From positions 1-63,208 of the IMG/VR virus record IMGVR_UViG_3300030406_003636: DNA of 63,208 nucleotides. One strand, 5' to 3'. The translations under genes and the position numbers were made by a program. Below the pieces are notes generated by a model that searched no databases, was not told the DNA's origin, and worked only from the letters and a program-made list of their open reading frames with translations. Source of the DNA: a virus. Shown piece after piece: positions 53,567 to 60,563 of this stretch (its first letter is position 1; every line of letters begins with the position of its first letter).

Positions 53567-54112
53567 TTATAAAGAATTAAGATGTTGTTCTAATTCTGGT
53601 GCCAGTGTGTATTTATTTTTAATAGCTTCTACTTTCCCACCTGCCTTTACATAATCAACGGCTTTATCAAAAGAGTCAGACTCTTTTTTTAACCAAGGCT
53701 TTGAAGCCTTACCGTGATTATTTGTTGCATCACTGTCCTGTGTATCATCTATAAGAAATAAATTACCAAGCGCATACTTTTTACCGTATGAACTAGCGCT
53801 ACCAAACTGTTGTGGTACTTGCATACCTTTTTGATTTAAATCTACACCGACAATGGCAGTAGCCTGTATAGAGTTATCAAACTTATCAGATATTGTAGCA
53901 ACTGACTTTATAACAGGCACATCGCCTGAAATAAATTCTTCATTAACTGTGACAGTTACTCCATACTCAGTTAAATAAGGCTTTATAGATTCTAGTATAT
54001 CTTCAGCACTACGAAAGTAGTATTTGCCAAAGCTATTAAACCTAGATTTTTTAGCCTTTAATCTAGTTTGTATGTTAGATAACTTATCGTGTATTGATAA
54101 TTTGTTTTTCAT
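53567..54112 (-). CDS. ERF-family single-strand annealing protein
   Basis: 181 residues. The ERF motifs are clear: FGKYYFRSAEDILESIKPYLTEYGVTVTV, SVATISDKFDNSIQATAIVGVDLNQKGMQVPQQFGSASSYGKKYALGNLFLIDDTQDSDAT. The G-S-A-x-S-Y-x-K-Y-A-L-x-N-L-F-x-I-D-D-x-x-D-x-D-A block is diagnostic. It anneals complementary strands and, with the neighbouring exonuclease, carries out recombination and perhaps concatemer formation. Confidence 0.88.
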   Translation of the reverse strand: MKNKLSIHDKLSNIQTRLKAKKSRFNSFGKYYFRSAEDILESIKPYLTEYGVTVTVNEEFISGDVPVIKSVATISDKFDNSIQATAIVGVDLNQKGMQVPQQFGSASSYGKKYALGNLFLIDDTQDSDATNNHGKASKPWLKKESDSFDKAVDYVKAGGKVEAIKNKYTLAPELEQHLNSL

Positions 54113-54113
54113 A

Positions 54114-54863
54114 TTATAAATAATCTATAACCTGTGAAGGATCAACATTGTCTATTAATCTTTGCACAGCTTGTTTTTTTAATTGAGATACCCTAACGTA
54201 AGAACTCGTGCCTTTTATTTCTAATATCAAAGCTATTTGTTTAGCTGAATGTTTATCACAATCAAGTCCATAGCTTAATCTTAGCACTTCATACTCTTTT
54301 CTGTTCAAGTATTTCTTCATTAAACTTTTTAAATAACTATTTAAAAGATCTATATTATATTTTTCAGTTTTATCTTCGATCTGAAATATCATATCGTTAT
54401 TTTCAGTCTGCTCTTCAATACTTAAAAATATTGAATTAAAAAACTGAGCAACAAGCTTTTTATCTTCGCCTAAGTTTCTACGCATCTCGTTTAACTTATG
54501 CTCAGGTATTCTCATGCCTGCTCTATTAATATCAATAGCTCTTCTTATAGCACCTTTAATTCGTTTAGATAAAAACGATATTAAAGTTTTTTCTGGATTA
54601 TCACTATCAATGATAGTATCCCAGTCAATTTTATTAGCCGCAGCAATTAAGCCATAGCTACCTTCCTGTATTAAATCTGTTATATCTAATACTCCTGACG
54701 CTGCTTGGCCAGTTGAAAACTTACGTGCTAAATTTTCAACTAGATATAAGTAACGTACTTTAACAGCTTCAGTATCACCTAATATGTCTTCAGGTAACCT
54801 GCTGTTAACTTGTTCTACATCATTTTTATACCTGATGTAGTTTTCAACATTATACTTTCTCAT
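54114..54863 (-). CDS. Phage RNA polymerase sigma factor (sigma-70 family)
   Basis: 249 residues. Region 2: VRYLYLVENLARKFSTG..LDITDLIQEGSYGLIAAANKIDW, then FLSKRIKGAIRRAIDINRAGMRIPEHKLNEMRR (regions 2.4-3). Region 4: LNRKEYEVLRLSYGLDCDKHSAKQIALILEIKGTSSYVRVSQLKKQAVQRLID with the helix-turn-helix. The region 4 insertion KGTSSY is longer than usual. It would direct host RNA polymerase to phage promoters; the 31-nt elements in the early region are candidates. It overlaps the HTH gene upstream by 14 bases. Confidence 0.88.
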   Translation of the reverse strand: MRKYNVENYIRYKNDVEQVNSRLPEDILGDTEAVKVRYLYLVENLARKFSTGQAASGVLDITDLIQEGSYGLIAAANKIDWDTIIDSDNPEKTLISFLSKRIKGAIRRAIDINRAGMRIPEHKLNEMRRNLGEDKKLVAQFFNSIFLSIEEQTENNDMIFQIEDKTEKYNIDLLNSYLKSLMKKYLNRKEYEVLRLSYGLDCDKHSAKQIALILEIKGTSSYVRVSQLKKQAVQRLIDNVDPSQVIDYL

Positions 54864-55470
54864 TACTATTTAATAAACGTTTCTCAACCCTCAGTTCCTC
54901 ACACATGTTTCTATGTATAGTACGAGTCGTACAACTAAGGAAATTAGCTAAGTTGTTAATTGTTATTTTATCACCAATGCTATTTATTGTAAGCATTGCA
55001 TCATAAATATTATCTTTGCTAGCTTTTTTACCTTTACCAATTAAGCTACCTACAATTTTAAGTTTTTTAGATATATCAAGACCAGTACCTGGTTTAAATA
55101 TAACTTTTCTTATTTTATTTTTAGGTGCTTCATCAGTTTTATTATCAATAACATCATTAACTATTTTAGTTAACAATGCGTTTGATATTGTAAAGGTAAT
55201 AAATCCATTTGACTTATCACAAATAAATTGCGATAAATTTCTAAATTTTTTCTCAGTTATTTTTTCGTTTAAATAATAAAGAACAAGCAAATGCCACTTT
55301 AGAGATTTATATGTCGTAATTTTAGCCTTACTTCTAAACAACTCATAACACTCGTAAGTACCGTTTTCATAATAACTACCCCACCAATATTTTTTAGTAG
55401 GTTGTTCGGTTGGATAACCTTTATATATTATCCTATTACGATGTAAATACTCTAAATTTCTGTGTGACAT
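54850..55470 (-). CDS. Helix-turn-helix regulator-like protein
   Basis: 206 residues. No named family, but the C-terminal region INSIGDKITINNLANFLSCTTRTIHRNMCEELRVEKRLL is a good helix-turn-helix (LANFLSCTTRTIHRNM). N terminus MSHRNLEYLHRNRIIYKGYPTEQPTKKYWWGSYYENGTYECYELFRSKAKI looks compact and basic. Its ATG sits inside the right arm of the 45-nt dyad element at 55464, which would make it self-regulated if it binds there. The same element precedes the late unit at 61686. Confidence 0.55.
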   Translation of the reverse strand: MSHRNLEYLHRNRIIYKGYPTEQPTKKYWWGSYYENGTYECYELFRSKAKITTYKSLKWHLLVLYYLNEKITEKKFRNLSQFICDKSNGFITFTISNALLTKIVNDVIDNKTDEAPKNKIRKVIFKPGTGLDISKKLKIVGSLIGKGKKASKDNIYDAMLTINSIGDKITINNLANFLSCTTRTIHRNMCEELRVEKRLLNSNEKV

Positions 55471-55508
55471 TAGCCTGTTACTATATTATCTTATAAGGCT
55501 TATGTCAC
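55464..55508 (-). promoter_or_regulatory. 45-nt dyad element, copy 1 (start of HTH gene)
   Basis: Plus-strand arms GTGACATTAGCC (55464-55475) and GGCTTATGTCAC (55497-55508), 11 of 12 bases complementary, separated by 21 nt. Read leftward, GTGACA (-35-like, 5 of 6 bases of TTGACA) is followed by 17 nt and TATAGT (-10-like, 5 of 6 bases of TATAAT), so a promoter for the HTH gene overlaps the dyad. The downstream arm carries the gene's ATG (codons ATG TCA CAC). A protein bound at both arms, three helical turns apart, could repress its own start. Copy 2 is at 61686. Confidence 0.7.
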
Positions 55509-55509
55509 C

Positions 55510-55911
55510 CTATCTAAAAGATTTTTGATGGGTAAGTATTACCTTTTCCCATTTACCACCTTTTATTGATTCAGGTACAAGTATATCTATACGTTTCCTG
55601 AACCTAGGGTTCATACGATCTCTAACAAACCATATGCCATCAAGCATACCTGTACCACTAATGTGTACCATATCACCCATCTTGAATTTATATTCGTTTT
55701 CAAGATCCCAACTTACGGCTATTATCCTATCAGATAATGGGTCTTTCATATTAATTTTATAGCCAGACGCCGTTATATCAGGTGTGCTATCGGTTTGCGC
55801 TTCTACCGCGTGATATATCGTAGCGGTAACATAAAGCCTTTGCTTTTCATTATTTAATAAGCTACTGTCACATGACAATAGCCCTGTAAATATAACTAAT
55901 AGTTTTAACAT
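55510..55911 (-). CDS. Lipoprotein with 3D / double-psi barrel-like domain
   Basis: 133 residues from the ATG at 55911 (MLKLLVIFTGLLSCDSS, signal and LLSC lipobox); an upstream Met (55977) would add 22 residues and mask the signal. Mature part: LYVTATIYHAVEAQTDSTPDITASGYKINMKDPLSDRIIAVSWDLENEYKFKMGDMVHISGTGMLDGIWFVRDRMNPRFRKRIDILVPES. V-T-A-T-x-Y...T-A-S-G, then G-D-x-V-x-I-x-G and D-R-M resemble 3D-domain (MltA/RlpA-like) cell-wall proteins. A murein-acting or envelope role during entry or lysis is inferred. Confidence 0.6.
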   Translation of the reverse strand: MLKLLVIFTGLLSCDSSLLNNEKQRLYVTATIYHAVEAQTDSTPDITASGYKINMKDPLSDRIIAVSWDLENEYKFKMGDMVHISGTGMLDGIWFVRDRMNPRFRKRIDILVPESIKGGKWEKVILTHQKSFR

Positions 55912-55936
55912 AAATATAGTTTTAGTTAAAAAATAA

Positions 55937-56239
55937 TTAATCCCAAAACATTTTTTTACCAACGTTTTTCTTACCACCTTTAATTTTATTTAAATAATAT
56001 TTATTTTCAGGTGCGTGTGGATTAAATTTCTTGTGAATATTTTCATTTGCATAACTACCAAAATCAGAGTCTTGCTGCAATGATTTATAGTATGCTTGTA
56101 GCTCAGGGTCATTATCTAATATTTCTTGTTGTTTTTTAGATGCTGACATTATCATGGCTACAAAACCAATTATATACAGCATGAATATAATAAAACCTAT
56201 TATAAACATGCTAAATGGTACTGGCATGTCTGGTGTCAT
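55937..56239 (-). CDS. Small membrane protein
   Basis: 100 residues, one N-terminal hydrophobic segment (MFIIGFIIFMLYIIGFVAMIMSA) and a charged soluble part (KKQQEILDNDPELQAYYKSLQQDSDFGSYANENIHKKFNPHAPENKYYLNKIKGGKKNVGKKMFWD). The ATG overlaps the upstream stop (ATGA). Membrane-anchored early protein of unknown function. Confidence 0.6.
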   Translation of the reverse strand: MTPDMPVPFSMFIIGFIIFMLYIIGFVAMIMSASKKQQEILDNDPELQAYYKSLQQDSDFGSYANENIHKKFNPHAPENKYYLNKIKGGKKNVGKKMFWD

Positions 56240-56436
56240 CTTGTAAATTGTTTAAACCAGTCATTTCTTCTTTGTCTTATACATATTGCAAAACATAGTA
56301 TAGACGGCACCCATATACCAACAAATATACCTTCAAGCTGTTGGCCGCTAAACCAGAGACCAACAGAGTATAAAAATGATATAAATGATAGTATTACAGG
56401 GTAATATACTTTTAATATTATCTTTATTTTATTCAT
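56236..56436 (-). CDS. Small membrane protein
   Basis: 66 residues from the ATG at 56436 (MNKIKIILKVYYPVILSFISFLYSVGLWFSGQQLEGIFVGIWVPSILCFAICIRQRRNDWFKQFTR); longer starts run into the ligase gene. Two hydrophobic segments joined by SGQQLEG. Overlaps the ligase stop by 8 bases. Function unknown; a holin-like or superinfection-exclusion role is possible. Confidence 0.6.
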   Translation of the reverse strand: MNKIKIILKVYYPVILSFISFLYSVGLWFSGQQLEGIFVGIWVPSILCFAICIRQRRNDWFKQFTR

Positions 56437-57295
56437 AATTACGTATAGTTTTAAATAGTGGATGCCTGTAGCTTCCAGCTTTTGTTCTTTCAAAGTATGT
56501 AAAGGTAGCAATTTTACCGACATATCTTTGCATTTTCTTAAAATTCTTTTGTAGATATTCAAAATTATCCATTACTGGCATGCCAAACTTAACACCATCG
56601 CTGTCAATAGCAATGAATTTACCAATAGTACCGCGCCTTTTGCCTTTGCCTTCAACCCAGTCAACAATTTTAGCTTCGGTATCGCTGAAGTCTTTGAACT
56701 TCATTAGATCGTATGATCTACCGCATTTGTACGGGCCATCAAGCCTTAGTATAGAGCCTTCGTAGCCTTTTTCTAAGAAGTCATTGTGTATTTCTTTAGC
56801 TTTATCAAGACTATGCACGCCTCTTGACGGTACATATCTGATGTGTTTACCATACATATCGCTGCATACTAGTTGATGCATACGTTTTTCATACCTGTTC
56901 ATATCAGACTCTATTAAATCTAGCTTACCTTTGTATGCCATAACAAAATCATACACATGGTATTGTATGAGCTTACGTGCCTCTTTCCTGTCCTCTGGCT
57001 TTGGTTTTTGTTTTCTGACAAGAGATACGATCTTTTCGAAATTATCTCTTAGATCGTGATTATATAACTCGCCATCAATCACAAGCAATGGGTTTGCTTT
57101 GAATAAATCTTGTATAGCTTTTGTATATAAGTGTTGTACATTCATGAATTTTTTACCGTTACGGGAGTAACAGCCATCAGCAGTCATGATACACCTGATG
57201 CCATCTAGTTTAGGTTGTATAAATACTGGTTTGGACCAGTCAACTCGCTTATTATCGAACTTATGTGCGAGCATAGGTTTAAAGTGTGTCTTCAT
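56429..57295 (-). CDS. lig: ATP-dependent DNA ligase
   Basis: 288 residues, T7-like small ligase. Motif I VFIQPKLDGIRCI with the adenylated Lys (K-L-D-G), motif III LVIDGELYNHDL, motif IV YEGSILRLDG and motif V DLMKFKDF, then an OB-fold C-terminal domain (AKIVDWVEGKGKRRGTIGKFIAIDSDGVKFGMP). Joins nicks during replication and recombination. Overlaps its neighbours on both sides. Confidence 0.93.
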   Translation of the reverse strand: MKTHFKPMLAHKFDNKRVDWSKPVFIQPKLDGIRCIMTADGCYSRNGKKFMNVQHLYTKAIQDLFKANPLLVIDGELYNHDLRDNFEKIVSLVRKQKPKPEDRKEARKLIQYHVYDFVMAYKGKLDLIESDMNRYEKRMHQLVCSDMYGKHIRYVPSRGVHSLDKAKEIHNDFLEKGYEGSILRLDGPYKCGRSYDLMKFKDFSDTEAKIVDWVEGKGKRRGTIGKFIAIDSDGVKFGMPVMDNFEYLQKNFKKMQRYVGKIATFTYFERTKAGSYRHPLFKTIRNYE

Positions 57296-57497
57296 ATTTT
57301 TTAAGTTGTTTTTCTAGTTTTGATATTTTTCTTCTTACAGTTGCTCTTTGCATTAGAGCAGTTTGTGCTTTTTCGTATTCTTCTTCATCAACAAAGCTTT
57401 GTTCTAGCTTTATTAACGTATCCCAGTGCCAGTGTAAATCAGCTATTTCTGATCGTAACTCAAATGTTTTTTGCAATTTTTTTATTTTATTATCCAA
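57279..57497 (-). CDS. Coiled-coil hypothetical protein, non-ATG start
   Basis: Up to 72 residues, helical with heptads (LRSEIADLHWHWDTLIKLEQSFVDEEEYEKAQTALMQRATVRRKISKLEKQLKKYEDTL). The first codon of the open frame (57497) is TTG inside promoter element A, where TTGGATAAT is probably promoter and not code. A second TTG at 57476 would give 65 residues and fits a start a few bases after transcription initiation. No ATG is available upstream of the coiled coil. Confidence 0.5.
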   Translation of the reverse strand: MDNKIKKLQKTFELRSEIADLHWHWDTLIKLEQSFVDEEEYEKAQTALMQRATVRRKISKLEKQLKKYEDTL

Positions 57498-57518
57498 TGG
57501 TGTTCGTATTTAATTTGT
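57488..57518 (-). promoter_or_regulatory. Early promoter-like element A
   Basis: 31-nt element read leftward: ACAAA - TTAAA - TACGA - ACACCATT - GGATAATA. GATAAT would be the -10 box and ACAAA, 24 nt upstream, the -35 box. The same three blocks at identical spacing occur at 59140, 59893, 60717, 61373 and 61522. It precedes the 57279-57497 coiled-coil gene; unlike copies B, C and E no ATG follows at 6 nt. Confidence 0.7.
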
Positions 57519-58015
57519 TAATCATATCCTGTTGGATGTAGTAAATCTTTTGCTACATACTGTTTTTCTTGTTGTGATCTAGTTTGCGTAACCCAGTCAG
57601 TGTAGTCATACTTCTGATTACTATACTTCGCAAGTATTTTATCAGGTGTAAGTACAAATACATTTGCTGTCCTGTATTGATCATAGCAGCTTACCCACAT
57701 ATCTTTGTTATCACCTGTCCATATTACATATGTATAGTTATGATCTATAACTTCTGGACCTTCATATAAGTAGCAACTGTCATAGTACATATCATGTACA
57801 AGTTTAGCTGCAAGCTTAGTGCCATCGTTAATTGTTTGGTTAGCTAATAACCAGTTAGCTATTTGTACGCCTTGCCACTCAGGATAACCATCGTGATGCA
57901 AGTACATATTAACATAGCTATGTTCTTCTAGCAACTCAGGGTTTTGTGCAAAACCTAGTTCGTGGTTGCTTGCGTAATCTCTATCGATTACCATTGTCAT
58001 GTTTCTAGTGCTCAT
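57518..58015 (-). CDS. Conserved hypothetical phage protein
   Basis: 165 residues. Start MSTRNMTMVIDRDYASNHELGFAQNPELLEEHSYVNMYLHHDGYPEWQGVQIANWLLANQTINDGTKLAAKLVHDMYYDSCYLYEGPEVIDHNYTYVIWTGDNKDMWVSCYD. The N-terminal part with YVNMYLHHDGYPEWQGVQIANWL recurs in phages of marine bacteria but has no known role. Mixed alpha/beta. The open frame ends at the first base after promoter element A. Confidence 0.6.
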   Translation of the reverse strand: MSTRNMTMVIDRDYASNHELGFAQNPELLEEHSYVNMYLHHDGYPEWQGVQIANWLLANQTINDGTKLAAKLVHDMYYDSCYLYEGPEVIDHNYTYVIWTGDNKDMWVSCYDQYRTANVFVLTPDKILAKYSNQKYDYTDWVTQTRSQQEKQYVAKDLLHPTGYD

Positions 58016-58301
58016 CTAATAATTGTTTAAATTTGTGTTTAGTTATAATATCGCCGCAGTATTTATATATTGTTTCTTTATCTTGTGTAACACAAAGCTC
58101 TTTTGACTTTGTTTTAGCACCAAGGTCAACGCATATATCTTTACTGCAGTCATGATAAACTTTCCATATAGCTTCTAATGTTCTACGTGGATCGTCAGTT
58201 TCGCCTACGACATGCTCGTCGTCACAGGTAAACCAATATCTATATTTTTTCTTTTTATATTGTGATTTTTTAATTAAGTTACCTCTAGCGTCTATTTTCA
58301 T
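58005..58301 (-). CDS. Hypothetical early protein
   Basis: 98 residues: MKIDARGNLIKKSQYKKKKYRYWFTCDDEHVVGETDDPRRTLEAIWKVYHDCSKDICVDLGAKTKSKELCVTQDKETIYKYCGDIITKHKFKQLLDEH. Basic start, several Cys. Overlaps the next gene by 11 bases. The ATG overlaps the stop of the small upstream gene (ATGA). Function unknown. Confidence 0.55.
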   Translation of the reverse strand: MKIDARGNLIKKSQYKKKKYRYWFTCDDEHVVGETDDPRRTLEAIWKVYHDCSKDICVDLGAKTKSKELCVTQDKETIYKYCGDIITKHKFKQLLDEH

Positions 58302-58456
58302 TTTAAGCCGCTTTTCATATCTTTAATCATTTCATGGATGTCACTGTGGTAGTCACTCCATTTATCTCTGTGTTCTTCGTAAAAAGACTGTTCACATCTT
58401 CTTTGCATGTCATCTTTTATTATTTCTAATAAACTTTGTAAGTGATCTGTTCTCAT
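58298..58456 (-). CDS. Very small hypothetical protein
   Basis: 52 residues: MRTDHLQSLLEIIKDDMQRRCEQSFYEEHRDKWSDYHSDIHEMIKDMKSGLK. It is set by two ATGA overlaps, with the 58453-58761 stop upstream and the 58301 ATG downstream. Helical, charged. Function unknown. Confidence 0.6.
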   Translation of the reverse strand: MRTDHLQSLLEIIKDDMQRRCEQSFYEEHRDKWSDYHSDIHEMIKDMKSGLK

Positions 58457-58761
58457 CTTTCATCTTTAAATAATGCTAAACCAAGCTTAGCATAGTTAAT
58501 AATATCAGCAAATCTACTATCAATAGACTCTGCTTTTACTATATTATCATGGTTAACATGCGAAAATATACTATTTACCTGCTTGTCAAAGTATGTAGCC
58601 CATACCTTTAACGCACTGGTATTCAATCGCTTAGCTGTACTTTTAAAATTATTTAGTACATCATCATGCATTACTGTGTACTCAGGGCCTTTATCTCTCA
58701 TTATATGATCAGCCATGAGATCAATTTGTTGTCTTAATTTATTAAATTCTTTTTGTGTCAT
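58453..58761 (-). CDS. Nmad1/DUF1599-like hypothetical protein
   Basis: 102 residues: MTQKEFNKLRQQIDLMADHIMRDKGPEYTVMHDDVLNNFKSTAKRLNTSALKVWATYFDKQVNSIFSHVNHDNIVKAESIDSRFADIINYAKLGLALFKDER. KGPEY...D.L.NFK...ESID.R..D.INYA resembles small phage proteins grouped with nucleotide-modification domains. The alignment is by eye and weak. A link to nucleotide metabolism is a hypothesis. Confidence 0.5.
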   Translation of the reverse strand: MTQKEFNKLRQQIDLMADHIMRDKGPEYTVMHDDVLNNFKSTAKRLNTSALKVWATYFDKQVNSIFSHVNHDNIVKAESIDSRFADIINYAKLGLALFKDER

Positions 58762-58762
58762 A

Positions 58763-58903
58763 TTATTTACCGTTAGACATTTCGTTATATAATTCTATTA
58801 ATCTGTCTGTTTTCGCTTCTGCTATTAATCGTTCTACTTCTTCTTCGCCATAGTGCGCGCAAAGTGCTTCGATCATAGCCTGCTCGTGTAGTAATCCTTC
58901 CAT
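58763..58903 (-). CDS. Very small acidic protein
   Basis: 46 residues: MEGLLHEQAMIEALCAHYGEEEVERLIAEAKTDRLIELYNEMSNGK. Helical and acidic. Its stop is 1 base before the ATG at 58761 and its ATG is 3 bases after the 58907 stop codon. Function unknown. Confidence 0.55.
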   Translation of the reverse strand: MEGLLHEQAMIEALCAHYGEEEVERLIAEAKTDRLIELYNEMSNGK

Positions 58904-58906
58904 ACA

Positions 58907-59134
58907 TTACATTTTACTGTTAAACATAGTGTCAGGCCAAAGTATATCGCCATCAGTAACTGTAGTTACATCGCCAAATGCTCTGATCTGTTTAATTTCA
59001 CCGATTGTGAGTTCGTTGTAATACTGCTTTGATTTAAGTGTTTTAATAATACCTGTTATACTTACGGCATAATCATTGCTGTTTCTATGCAGTCTTGTTT
59101 TAATTTCTGGTTTTAGTTTTTGGTATAAATTCAT
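58907..59134 (-). CDS. Small early protein with predicted leaderless start
   Basis: 75 residues: MNLYQKLKPEIKTRLHRNSNDYAVSITGIIKTLKSKQYYNELTIGEIKQIRAFGDVTTVTDGDILWPDTMFNSKM. Basic N terminus. The ATG at 59134 begins exactly 6 nt after the GATAAT box of promoter element E, which would put the A of ATG at +1. No known family. Confidence 0.6.
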   Translation of the reverse strand: MNLYQKLKPEIKTRLHRNSNDYAVSITGIIKTLKSKQYYNELTIGEIKQIRAFGDVTTVTDGDILWPDTMFNSKM

Positions 59135-59139
59135 AATTA

Positions 59140-59170
59140 TATTATCCGTAGTTAATCGTATTTACTTTGT
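59140..59170 (-). promoter_or_regulatory. Early promoter-like element E
   Basis: Read leftward: ACAAA - GTAAA - TACGA - TTAACTAC - GGATAATA. Same block order and spacing as the other copies. It overlaps the stop codon of the 59152 gene. The ATG of the next gene follows GATAAT after exactly 6 nt, so the predicted mRNA is leaderless. Confidence 0.75.
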
Positions 59171-59355
59171 ATAATTTTTAATTCTTCTTCAATATCCTCT
59201 CTGTAATGAAGTATATCGTCACAGTAGGCTAACATATCTATCAGACCATTTCTTTCATACTCTGTTAGATCTTTATAATCGCCGTCCATAATGGCGTCCA
59301 AGCAGTCGCTCATAGCTTTACTTGTATTTTCAAATCTGCAATAACTCATATTCAT
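59152..59355 (-). CDS. Conserved phage protein (MSYCRFENT family)
   Basis: 67 residues from the ATG at 59355 (MNMSYCRFENTSKAMSDCLDAIMDGDYKDLTEYERNGLIDMLAYCDDILHYREDIEEELKIIQSKYD). MSYCRFENT followed by DC.DA is a conserved start of small proteins in many phages, so the upstream Met at 59385 is not needed. Cys-rich, acidic. Its end overlaps promoter element E. Confidence 0.6.
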   Translation of the reverse strand: MNMSYCRFENTSKAMSDCLDAIMDGDYKDLTEYERNGLIDMLAYCDDILHYREDIEEELKIIQSKYD

Positions 59356-59385
59356 ATCTGGCGGCCAACCTGTGAGCAATGTCAT

Positions 59386-59671
59386 AAGCTTCTCACGATG
59401 GACCGAGTTACGTATTGTTCACTTTGGGCTCACCCCTGGACGAAGTTACATCGCCTCCCCAATACTGCGGTGCTTCCATCAGCCTGTAGTGGTCAGTGAA
59501 GGAATCGAACCTTCATTGTTTTCAACACGAGATCTACCGTGTTTCCTGTATTGTGCTACGTTCCGAAGAACCGAACCACCCATACCTGACCTGCGGTGTT
59601 ACTCATAGGTGATCAAACCTAACTAGTTACCGCTGCGTTATCAGTGAATCTCCTAGGATAAATAATAACGC
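59386..59671 (-). ncRNA. Structured non-coding RNA region with tRNA-type T-arm
   Basis: 286 bases without a supported gene and less AT-rich than the surroundings. A perfect T-arm stem-loop lies at 59498-59514, read leftward as GAAGG-TTCGATT-CCTTC, and ACTGACC after it can pair with GGT(T)CGGT (7 bp with one bulged T and one wobble) like an acceptor stem. A GTTC-TTCG-GAAC tetraloop hairpin and the pair TAGGT/ACCTA are also present. Two near-copies of TGGAC..GTTAC lie at 59399-59411 and 59437-59449. I could not fold an ordinary anticodon arm with T at position 33. A tRNA-derived or decayed tRNA cluster, or a phage RNA, is likely. Confidence 0.5.
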
Positions 59672-59887
59672 TTATATATTTTTTAGCATCGTGCCATAAC
59701 CTCGGCGTTCTGTTAACTTACGAATGCGTTTCGCTTGTTCCTTCGGCATAATTTGAATGGTGTTGCCGGTTTTGTGGTAGGTTAAACTAATACAACCATA
59801 AGGTTGGGTGGTTGAACAAGCTACACACGTCTTATAACCTAAGTTAACACGCGCTTGAGGTATATTTCTTCCGCATTTACATATCAT
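59672..59887 (-). CDS. Small zinc-ribbon protein with predicted leaderless start
   Basis: 71 residues from the ATG at 59887: MICKCGRNIPQARVNLGYKTCVACSTTQPYGCISLTYHKTGNTIQIMPKEQAKRIRKLTERRGYGTMLKNI. Two CxC/CxxC pairs (C3, C5 and C21, C24) suggest a zinc ribbon. The frame opens at 59902 with TTG inside promoter element B; the ATG at 59887 is preferred because it is 6 nt after the GATAAT box, as in copies C and E. The R-V-N-L-G-Y-K-T-C pattern recalls DksA/TraR-type ribbons. Confidence 0.6.
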   Translation of the reverse strand: MICKCGRNIPQARVNLGYKTCVACSTTQPYGCISLTYHKTGNTIQIMPKEQAKRIRKLTERRGYGTMLKNI

Positions 59888-59892
59888 ACATT

Positions 59893-59923
59893 TATTATCC
59901 AATAGTGATCGTATTTAGTTTGC
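59893..59923 (-). promoter_or_regulatory. Early promoter-like element B
   Basis: Read leftward: GCAAA - CTAAA - TACGA - TCACTATT - GGATAATA. One base differs in the -35 block. It overlaps the stop codon of the 59915 gene. The ATG at 59887 starts exactly 6 nt after GATAAT. Confidence 0.75.
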
Positions 59924-60130
59924 AATTTTATTAGTTAGTGTTGCTACACCCATTTTAATTGCCACTCTTTTAGCTACAGCTTTCATTAATGTATGTTGTA
60001 CTTTATTTGGTTGATTAAGTTTGTAACCGTCTAGTGACCAGTGACATACTCTTTCAATGTCTTTGATAATTTCTTTAGCATTTTCTTCTGCTAAATGCTC
60101 AAATTCTTCAATACTTAGTTTACTTAGCAT
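59915..60130 (-). CDS. Hypothetical early protein
   Basis: 71 residues: MLSKLSIEEFEHLAEENAKEIIKDIERVCHWSLDGYKLNQPNKVQHTLMKAVAKRVAIKMGVATLTNKIAN. Helical. Overlaps the upstream gene by 11 bases. Function unknown. Confidence 0.55.
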   Translation of the reverse strand: MLSKLSIEEFEHLAEENAKEIIKDIERVCHWSLDGYKLNQPNKVQHTLMKAVAKRVAIKMGVATLTNKIAN

Positions 60131-60563
60131 AATTTTTTAAGTAATAGTTTAACATATAGTTTAGACTTACCATCATATTTAGATGTTTTTCGTACGCCAT
60201 TTGCATATACTGTCTGGTTTCCATCCAGCTTTTCTTGCCATCGCTGCGCATTACAGTATATTTATGCAGCCTACTATATCTTCTATTTACAGGGTAAGGA
60301 CAGTACGCGCCGTTAAGTTTTCTTACCATACCTGACTTATAAACCGCCATACGTAGTTTAGTTTTAGGTAATCTGTGCGCACCATTGTACGCTATCATTT
60401 GTTTACTGAAGCAACTAACAGGAAACTCGAAAGCTCGAGTGCCATTTAGTGCTTGTCTTCGCGTAGTTACTTCACGTATATCATAACGTAGTAACATATT
60501 TCTAGCAAAAGCATCTTGTAGTGCTCGCTGTTCTTTGTAGTAATTATTTATTGTTCCAGCCAT
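60120..60563 (-). CDS. Hypothetical basic early protein
   Basis: 147 residues: basic (many Arg, Lys, Tyr, Met), start MAGTINNYYKEQRALQDAFARNMLLRYDIREVTTRRQALNGTRAFEFPVSCFSKQMIAYNGAHRLPKTKLRMAVYKSGMVRKLNGAYCPYPVNRRYSRLHKYTVMRSDGKKSWMETRQYMQMAYEKHLNMM. No motif recognised. Overlaps the upstream small gene by 20 bases. Possibly a host-takeover protein binding nucleic acid. Confidence 0.55.
   Translation of the reverse strand: MAGTINNYYKEQRALQDAFARNMLLRYDIREVTTRRQALNGTRAFEFPVSCFSKQMIAYNGAHRLPKTKLRMAVYKSGMVRKLNGAYCPYPVNRRYSRLHKYTVMRSDGKKSWMETRQYMQMAYEKHLNMMVSLNYMLNYYLKNYAK

Noticed and set aside
55430-55445. ATATTATCC inside the HTH gene as a further early promoter
   Set aside because: The TACGA and ACAAA blocks are not at the required spacing, and it lies in coding sequence.
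58763-58800. Decayed seventh copy of the early promoter
   Set aside because: TATTAT and CCGTTAG..TTCGTT resemble copy C, but with a 3-base insertion and no -35 block; similarity is too weak.
59487-59577. Canonical tRNA on the minus strand
   Set aside because: T-arm and a bulged acceptor are possible, but the anticodon loop would have 8 nt and no proper U33 frame, and the D region is too long. Kept only as a structured RNA candidate.
59372-59608. 78-residue plus-strand frame across the structured region
   Set aside because: Its sequence (EGIEPSLFSTRDLP...) is the kind obtained when a tRNA-like T-arm is translated on the wrong strand.
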